From contig CM060680.1 in the NCBI GenBank assembly GCA_030686995.1, positions 79,040,616-79,104,615 on the forward strand: 64,000 nucleotides of DNA, in the 5' to 3' direction. The notes below the pieces were generated by a model. It had not been told where the DNA came from, made no database searches, and saw only the letters and a program-made list of their open reading frames with translations. Made by a program: the position numbers and the translations under genes. How positions within the stretch are numbered: the stretch's first letter is position 1; every line of letters begins with the position of its first letter. Source of the DNA: Artemisia argyi. Taxonomy: Eukaryota > Streptophyta > Magnoliopsida > Asterales > Asteraceae. Shown in pieces: positions 57,199 through 64,000 of the stretch.

Positions 57199-57222
57199 TA
57201 TATAAAAATAACCCCTTATGTA

Positions 57223-57917
57223 ATATTTCTTTAAATTAAGGAATTCCACCAACATGCCAAGTCATCTAAACCTTACACACTAAGTCATAAACAAATTCCC
57301 AAACACCCCTTCAAACACCATTTTCATTTTCTGCATGTTCATCAATTTATATTCAAAGCTTTATTAATCCATAAATACTAACGTTCCTAATATCCCTCGT
57401 ATCATTAACCTAGTAGTATTTGTTTCGTGCAATTATCAAACCCAACACACCAATAGATTCAATACCACAAAACACAATTATTTTCATAAATATCGTAAAA
57501 TCCAACCAATTCGTACAAAAATTCGGTCACAACCCCCTCGAACCACCACCCGCCGACATCGCAACCACCTAATCTGATCTTATGTGCTCTAAGAAACTGT
57601 GGGTTGAAGATAGAATAGATGGTTTAATGGTTTTGAATTTCATGTGGGTATGTGGTGTTTTTAAATTTGCATAACTGTAAAGAATGGATAAGTAAATTTT
57701 TTGTTCAAAACTTATGTTTTTTTAAACTATTCACTGTTATGGAGTTGTTGTGATCGAAGTGTTGGAAGAAACTGAAATCAAAAGTGTTTGTATATTAAAT
57801 GATCAAAGGGGACCTTCGTTTCATAAAAGAAATATAAACAATTTTAGGCGTGTATGGCAAGTGCATTTTGAAGAGCTGTTAACTTTGTTACAAAAATAAT
57901 TTATTTTAAAATAAGTA
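57223..57917. other. AT-rich intergenic sequence
   Basis: I see no gene and no clear element. Confidence 0.5.
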
Positions 57918-58204
57918 CTCCTTTCGTCCTAAAAAAAGAGTCCAACTTACTATTTATGTTTATCACAAAATAAGAGTTCAGTTTTTATATATGAATAGTA
58001 ATTACTACTGGTTTTCCTACTTTACTCTCATAATTAAAACTTGCATTAATTACCCATTTTTTTATTTTTAATTACCCATTTTTTTATTTTTATATTAACT
58101 AAAAGAGTAAAAATGACTTTTTATCAATCAAAACTAGCATTAATTACACATATCATAATATCAACATTTTTTATTTGTGTACTCTCTTTTTGGGACGGAG
58201 GGAG
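57918..58204. mobile_element. Stowaway (Tc1/mariner-type) MITE, 287 bp
   Basis: Ends CTCCTTTCGTCCTAAAAAAAG and CTCTTTTTGGGACGGAGGGAG are inverted copies of the well-known CTCCCTCCGTCCC Stowaway terminus. TA dinucleotides flank it (57916-57917, 58205-58206). Non-coding. Confidence 0.9.
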
Positions 58205-58206
58205 TA

Positions 58207-59238
58207 GCTCCGTTTGAATACATCAACTTAAAGTTTTTATTTTAAACAAATAGCTTCTAAATAAAAAAGCTGATTCATGAAGCTTTTTAAACATCTTGGA
58301 ACTGTTAAAACTTTAAATTACTGATATACCCTCCTAACATTTGTTTGCAATTATAAATATATCTTTTTATGTCATTTCACATCTTATAAATACATTTAAC
58401 AGCTAACTTACCAAACACTTTTATTGAAAAAAATATACAACTTGTAACTCATATTAACAGCTTTGCAGTTTACGGCTATGCTTGACACACAAGATTGTTT
58501 AGAGATTATGTTTATTTTTTCAAAAAATAAGCTACTTAAAAAATAATCTTTGTTTGGCAGCCATAACTTATAAGAGATTCTAAAAATAATAATCTTCCAT
58601 AATCTCTTAAAACCAAATGTTATTTCATGTAGCTTATAAAAATAATCTCTTTTTATAATCTCCATCACCATCTCCAGTTTCGCAACAGTTACTTTCGCCA
58701 AGCATACCCAGCTTACAACTTACAGTTAACAGCTTATAACATACAACTTACAGCTAGTTTTGCAAAACATACCCTATGTTTGATTTGCTGAAAAATACTG
58801 ATGGCATGCGGACAAGAACAAGTTATTAGGTCATTAGGGGGGTGGCAACCATGCCTAATGATGCCTAAACGTTAATAGTAATTAGCCAATCATGTTAAGC
58901 CAACACATTTCATGCCTCATCATGCCTAACCTTGTATTTTTAGTGGCAGTGATGCCTAAGCATGACTCAACCATTTATTTAATATGTAACGTTCGAAAAA
59001 TTGAATGTTATAGCATATGCCGAATCGGTAAACTTCACCGCAAACCTTGCCGAATGGCTGGCAATGGCCTTGCCAAATCACGCCGAGGATGCCGAAGCAT
59101 ATGCCGAGTACGATGCCAGTGGCCTTAATTACACAAAAATCAGATTTTGAATAAAAAGTAAAAAAAGAAAGCTACACAGAACTAAAAAAATAACAAGTTA
59201 GATACATTCTTAGATTTTTCTTTTTGTGTGTACTCAAC

Positions 59239-59239
<1 letters not shown>
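58207..59239. other. AT-rich intergenic sequence with MITE-like debris
   Basis: The stretch to 58770 has AGCTTATAA/TTATAAGCT-type words and ends TTTTGCAAAACATACCCT. With 57845 (AGGCGTGTATGGCAAG) it may be the remains of one hAT-like MITE split by the Stowaway; no TSD was found. At 58845-59130 there are repeated GATGCC/ATGCCTAA words. No gene. Confidence 0.4.

Positions 59240-59319
<80 letters not shown>
59240..59319. repeat. (ATT)n microsatellite, ~27 units
   Basis: Pure ATT trinucleotide run. Confidence 0.97.
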
Positions 59320-59727
59320 TTGAGTATTAAACTTTTAATATTTATTATTGTGAAAACATATATCCCTTTGAATAATAATCTGAAAACTAAAAAAACAAAT
59401 CACCTCTTTCATGTGATGCTAATTCCTTCGACATTGTGGAAATTAACTACAATTTTAACACGATATTTATACATTTAAATTGTATATTGTTAAATGCTAA
59501 TATTAATAGCTCCTATTATTTTATAAAGTTTTATAATTGGTCTATGTCATCGATTCTTTAGCCTTTTGATTGCACAAATTTATTTTTGTTACATAAAAAA
59601 TCTTTAAAGCTTTATAAACATCACATATTTAGTCTTTATTTGTTAATAGTTAACAACAATTTTGGTCCTTGTGGTTTGTCGGACGTAACACTTTTTGTCC
59701 CCAATATAGAACCTCAGTTAGTCCGAA

Positions 59728-60090
59728 ATACATCACCACCGCCACCACAACCCACCACCGCCACCCACCATCACCTACCACCAACAGTAATCATCACCAC
59801 CACGCACTACTGCTACCCACTACCACCACCACCCGCCAACACAACCTACCATCACCACCACCAATCACCACCACCACTCACCATCGTCACCCACCACTGC
59901 CAGCTACCACCACTACCACCACCACCAATCACCACCACCACGCACTACCGTTACCCACTACCACCACCACCACCCACCACTACCTACCACCACCACTCAT
60001 CATCGCCACACACCACCAGGACCTACTACCGCCACCCACCACCACCACCATCACCTACCACCACCATTTACCACCACCACCACCAATGTA
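59728..60090. repeat. CCA/CCACCAC-rich degenerate repeat
   Basis: About 360 bp made almost wholly of CACCAC, CACCC and TACC words, with ACCACCACCA runs. Both forward frames stay open because the repeat lacks stops; this is not a gene. Confidence 0.9.
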
Positions 60091-61944
60091 ACAATTCGCA
60101 TTTTCAGGTTAATTTCTATTCCCGAAAATTTCACTATTCATTTTTACTATTTACTTTCACTATTCATTTTCCGAAATTTAATTTTTATTTCATATTCTCA
60201 TGTGATAAATCATTTCCATGGCAAAATAAAAGTTTGACACCCCTTAGATCATTTTCGTGAAAGTTATTAAGGAAATATACGTTTAGGTTAAAACGTCATT
60301 CAAAAATCCTACGCACAACAAAACTCAACCGCGTTAATTTTCCCCGCATCAGATAAATGTTTGATATACTCATGATTAATTAGAGAATTTATCATGACTA
60401 AGAAAAATGTTACCAAATAGACCCTGGACCGTAAGAAACAAAAATTTACGTTTTCAAGCACTTTTACTTAGCCATAACCTTAGCCTATACCTGCACCGCG
60501 TTTCTGAGACGATTTGAGTTTTCACATTTTTGGAAAAGTCAACATATTTTTCCCTCCTCCTTTGACCAAAAATCATTCCTTGATTTTTAGGCTTTCGGTT
60601 TTATGTCTAAAAGACATTAAATACCAACCGACACTAGACTGAGCCCAAGCTAGACATTATAGGCCATTTTAATTCATTATAATAATATTAGAAAAGTAAC
60701 ATTTTTCTATTCTCAATTTTATGCAACTTTCGTACATTTTACGTTTTACGCGTTTTAAACCTACGTTTCCAGCGTTATCAGCGTTTTCACGATCCATTAA
60801 ACTTATCACTCATTTTTATAAGATAATAATGAGTATATTGATAAGTTTTAACATATTTATAAGTTTCATATTTTTAGGATACCCGATTTCAAGTTTCGTG
60901 ACTTAACGACTTACTGTTATCGATTACCGGGACCAAAACTGACTCTGTAAACCAGATAATACCAAATTTTAACAATCTAGTCATCCAAGACTTATGGTGC
61001 ACGACTTTAGGAAGAGTCACCATGACACTTGGTGTCTTGATGATAAGCTTGTCCAAGATTTCAACACCTTGCAACCTTAATGCTTAAGTTTTGATTAATC
61101 TTCCAACACATGGATTACTTAGCTTGTAAGATTATGACTCACCTAGCTCATCACATCCTCAAGACCCTATAAATACCCTTCCCCCTCCCTCTTGGTCGTT
61201 CACCACACACAACACATAAACACACTCTTCTTTGATCTCTCTACTTCAAGTATTATTCAAGAATACAAGTTCCATATCAATTTCAAAGCTCTTGTAAAGC
61301 TTTGATTGATCCAAAGTCCTTGTTTCTTCCATACTTTGGTGATCTTCCATCCACACAAGAAGTGTCTTGTAGAGACTTCAAGTGCCTTCTCAAGTAGTCA
61401 CAAGTTGGTGTCAAGAGCTTGAAGAAGTTGGAAGCTAGAGAAGCTTGTTCAATCAAAGTCCTATCCTTACTTGTTACTTTCCTTTCTTTAGAAAGCCAAA
61501 AGTTGTAAGAAACCCTAATAAACTTTCTTGCTCAATATCATTTTCATGCTTATTATGTTTCATTCATTCTATATATGGTCTTTGTGTTATGTTCATGATG
61601 TACAAAAACTATTGAAACAGGTTTTGGAAACAATATATTAACTTATGTTAAGTAAACAAGGAAACTAGTGACTTATATTGAGAACCACGACCAAAATAGA
61701 GTAACCATGATATGAAACACTTACTTACTATTATATAGGACTTAAAAAGGAAAACATAGCAATTTGAATCACCTAAAACGAGTACACGAGTCAAAAGTTA
61801 TGGCCAAAAGAAGTTAGCCAAACCAAAACGCCGAAACTGCCTAAAACAACCTGTTAACGATCTGACCATTTTGAAAGTGGCCCTTCTGGTCCGATTCATC
61901 AAAAAGTTAAAACACGAAAGTTGTACGGAATGACATTTTCGTTC
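60091..61944. other. Probable LTR or retroelement debris, no gene
   Basis: No open frame of note. A TATA-like CCCTATAAATACCC (61167-61180) is followed by a leader-like TC/AAG-rich stretch (61200-61500), as in a Ty3-type LTR. The edge near 61944 is cut by a gap in the assembly, so the element cannot be delimited. Confidence 0.35.
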
Positions 61945-62444
61945 NNNNNNNNNNNNNNNNNNNNNNNNNNNNNNNNNNNNNNNNNNNNNNNNNNNNNNNN
62001 NNNNNNNNNNNNNNNNNNNNNNNNNNNNNNNNNNNNNNNNNNNNNNNNNNNNNNNNNNNNNNNNNNNNNNNNNNNNNNNNNNNNNNNNNNNNNNNNNNNN
62101 NNNNNNNNNNNNNNNNNNNNNNNNNNNNNNNNNNNNNNNNNNNNNNNNNNNNNNNNNNNNNNNNNNNNNNNNNNNNNNNNNNNNNNNNNNNNNNNNNNNN
62201 NNNNNNNNNNNNNNNNNNNNNNNNNNNNNNNNNNNNNNNNNNNNNNNNNNNNNNNNNNNNNNNNNNNNNNNNNNNNNNNNNNNNNNNNNNNNNNNNNNNN
62301 NNNNNNNNNNNNNNNNNNNNNNNNNNNNNNNNNNNNNNNNNNNNNNNNNNNNNNNNNNNNNNNNNNNNNNNNNNNNNNNNNNNNNNNNNNNNNNNNNNNN
62401 NNNNNNNNNNNNNNNNNNNNNNNNNNNNNNNNNNNNNNNNNNNN
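61945..62444. other. Assembly gap (500 N)
   Basis: Exactly 500 unknown bases, which suggests a fixed-size scaffold gap and not a measured distance. Confidence 0.99.
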
Positions 62445-62936
62445 AAAGTTACACGCTTAGTAAAAGTAGTACAGAGGTCTCAGTAGATAATATGGAGTGT
62501 TTTACCTTGAAAGGTGTAATATTAGGATAAGATAAGTCTCTAAGTATATTATATTAAGCAACTTGACAACTTGTAATAAGGGCTCCTTATACTATAAAAG
62601 GAACCCTTAGTCACCTTCTTAGATATAACCAGTTCAATCACTGCATGCATAACTTCCATCTTTAAATCCTTTTCACGTATCAAAGATTCAAGGTTACATT
62701 TGTAATCCCGGTGATAGTTTAGATCACCCGTATTATTTCATAAATAATATTGAATTGTTTTGTGTTATTCATGTTGTGTTCATCACTCTAAATTATTCAC
62801 GTTTACTTATTCACCACCTTTGTTCCTTTAGTGTGTTTTAGTAAATTCCGCGTACTAAATCACATTCATTCATAAATATCCCAAACACATTATTAAGATT
62901 AACATCTCAAGTGTTTGAACGTATAATCCTTCCACA
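62445..62936 (+). repeat. Ty1/copia 5' LTR, 3' part
   Basis: It contains a TATA-like CTATAAAAGG (62591-62600) and ends CTTCCACA, two bases before the primer site. The start lies in or before the gap. Confidence 0.75.
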
Positions 62937-62938
62937 AG

Positions 62939-62950
62939 TGGTATCAGAGC
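62939..62950 (+). other. Copia primer binding site (initiator tRNA-Met)
   Basis: TGGTATCAGAGC is the standard complement to the 3' end of plant initiator tRNA-Met, used by most Ty1/copia elements. Confidence 0.95.
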
Positions 62951-62987
62951 AAGGCTAATATTTACGACATAAAAGAACAAAGCAAAA

Positions 62988-63953
62988 ATGGATGTTGAGC
63001 ACATTCAAACCAATGTGGCTGCAAAACTTCCATTACTCATACAAAATGAGTTTGAGATGTGGAGACTGAGGGTTGAGCAATACTTCCAAGTGCAAGACTA
63101 TGCACTTTGGGAGATTATTGAAGAAGGAAACTCATTCAAACCAATAACCACTACCTCCACAGTAAACGATGCACTTGTAACAACTGTGCAAGTAAACCCA
63201 ACAACCGCAAAAGAAAAAATCCAAAAGAGAAATGATCTTAAAGCCAGGAGTATGCTTCTCATGTCCATTCCAAATGACCAGCTCTTAATCTTTAACAAGT
63301 ACAAATGTGCTAAAACCCTTTTTCAAGCTATTGTGGCTAGATATGGTGGTAATGATGCCACCAAGAAAACTCAGAAAACACTTTTAAAACAACAGTTTGA
63401 AAACTTTTCAGCCACAACAAATGAGTCTTTGGACAGCATGTTCAATAGACTACAAAAGCTTTCTAGTCAGTTAGCCATTCATGAGGTGATAATATCTCAA
63501 GAAGACTTAAACTCCAAATTCCTTAGAAGTCTACCCTCTGAATGGGCCATGCATGTCATTTTCTGGAAAAACAAACCAGATATTGATTCCATGAGTCTTA
63601 ATGATCTTTACAGCAACTTCAAAATAGTAGAGCATGAACTGAAGAAGTATACTAGTTCAAGCTCAGGAAATATGGCCTTTGTGTCATCTCATGGTACTTC
63701 CAATAAAGTTGATGAAGAAAAAGATGGTAGAGAAGAAGGTACTGCCAACACAAATTTTGGTACTTCCAGTACTTCCAGCAGTACCAAAACCATTTTAGAT
63801 GAAACAATTGGTTGTGCTTTCCTAACATCACAACACAATGGTTCCATATTGACCTTTGAAGATCTTCAAGAAATCAGTGATGATGATCTTGAAGAAATGG
63901 ACATAAAGTGGCAGCTTTCACTTCTTAGCATGAGGGCTAAGAAGTATAGTTGA
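62988..63953 (+). CDS. Ty1/copia gag (UBN2-type), N-terminal part of a polyprotein
   Basis: The frame of 321 codons starts at the first ATG after the primer site (38 nt). Features are LPLLIQNEFEMWRLRVEQYF (residues ~14-33), LWEIIEEGN, a central helical gag domain with LKARSMLLMSIPNDQL and LLKQQFENFSATTNESLDSM, then LPSEWAMHVIFWKNKPDIDS. An S/T-rich linker and an acidic EDLQEISDDDLEEMDIKWQL follow; this is the usual copia gag of Asteraceae. The frame ends at TGA (63951-63953), just where the CCHC zinc knuckle and protease would follow. Either this copy is broken at that point or the window is too short to show more. Gag forms the particle that packages element RNA. Confidence 0.88.
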   Translation: MDVEHIQTNVAAKLPLLIQNEFEMWRLRVEQYFQVQDYALWEIIEEGNSFKPITTTSTVNDALVTTVQVNPTTAKEKIQKRNDLKARSMLLMSIPNDQLLIFNKYKCAKTLFQAIVARYGGNDATKKTQKTLLKQQFENFSATTNESLDSMFNRLQKLSSQLAIHEVIISQEDLNSKFLRSLPSEWAMHVIFWKNKPDIDSMSLNDLYSNFKIVEHELKKYTSSSSGNMAFVSSHGTSNKVDEEKDGREEGTANTNFGTSSTSSSTKTILDETIGCAFLTSQHNGSILTFEDLQEISDDDLEEMDIKWQLSLLSMRAKKYS

Positions 63954-64000
63954 AAACCAGATGAACAAGAAAATCAAATCTGGGATTGGATACAACACAT
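63954..64000 (+). other. Copia sequence beyond the gag stop, cut by window end
   Basis: Forty-seven bases in which the original frame has no further stop; too short to classify. Confidence 0.4.

Larger units (their letters stand above)
35839..57214. mobile_element. Small MULE-like non-autonomous element (1.2 kb own sequence)
   Basis: Own sequence is 35839-37031 and a few bases after 57207. The terminal inverted repeats are about 115 bp, rich in TTAGGTAAT/ATTACCTAA words (35839-35955 and 36915-37031). The ends GGGTTATT...AATAACC(C) are flanked by CTTATGTA (35831-35838, 57215-57222), an 8-9 bp TSD. The interior has a ~30-bp CACCACCACCTTCAAAAACC tandem repeat (36290-36360) and no credible gene. 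Confidence 0.72.

Noticed and set aside
59586..60260. 224-residue H/P/T-rich frame
   Set aside because: It results from the CCA-rich repeat, which has no stop codons in several frames; no domain or start context.

Overview
This is a window of a plant nuclear genome, most likely Asteraceae (daisy family, tribe Anthemideae suspected). The retrotransposon proteins have the composition I associate with Tanacetum/Chrysanthemum-type Athila-like gag-pol, gag/protease-only Ty3 proteins and UBN2-type copia gag. I see no intact cellular gene. Almost every base can be assigned to transposons inserted into one another, and I placed most borders by finding terminal sequences together with target-site duplications (TSDs).

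Left stack (1-35425). The outermost element, called Z here, is a minus-strand Ty3-type element with gag and a protease-like domain but no reverse transcriptase. It runs off the left edge, and its 5' LTR ends at 35425. A 3.3 kb probable solo LTR (Y, 2582-22161, TSD AGTAC) sits in its gag gene. Inside Y lies X (3976-20274, minus strand, TSD GCCCT/GCTCT), a shorter relative of Z. Inside X lies W (8823-20042, plus strand, TSD ACTTG), a very young tandem LTR-internal-LTR-internal-LTR copy of the same family. Z's 5' LTR is itself split by an 11.5 kb CACTA transposon (22734-34273, TSD CCA). The CACTA carries no recognisable transposase, but it has fragments of host genes: a B3-like gene, a Furry/cell-morphogenesis ARM-repeat gene and a prolyl-tRNA synthetase.

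Right stack (35839-57214). A 1.2 kb MULE-like element contains, within its right terminal repeat, a larger MULE (37032-57198) with ~205 bp inverted repeats. That MULE carries a broken PB1-like/AT-hook gene and a small broken open frame. It is split by a 16.3 kb Athila-like Ty3 element (38414-54672, 4.2 kb LTRs, TSD ATACA). The Athila pol is broken by frameshifts, a 338 bp hAT MITE and a 373 bp copia solo LTR.

Right edge (57215-64000). This holds AT-rich intergenic DNA, a Stowaway MITE, an ATT microsatellite, a CCA-rich repeat, probable LTR debris, a 500-N scaffold gap, and the 5' part of a Ty1/copia element (LTR end, tRNA-iMet primer site, gag).

The observations most worth following up are two. 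(1) The U5 of the Z/X/W family contains a stretch antisense to the 5' half of tRNA-Asp, the same tRNA whose 3' end matches their primer binding site; this suggests a two-part primer-binding system. (2) A small stem-loop (GAGTC...GACTC) follows the stop codon by 5-15 nt in Z, X, both W units and the only distantly related Athila element.
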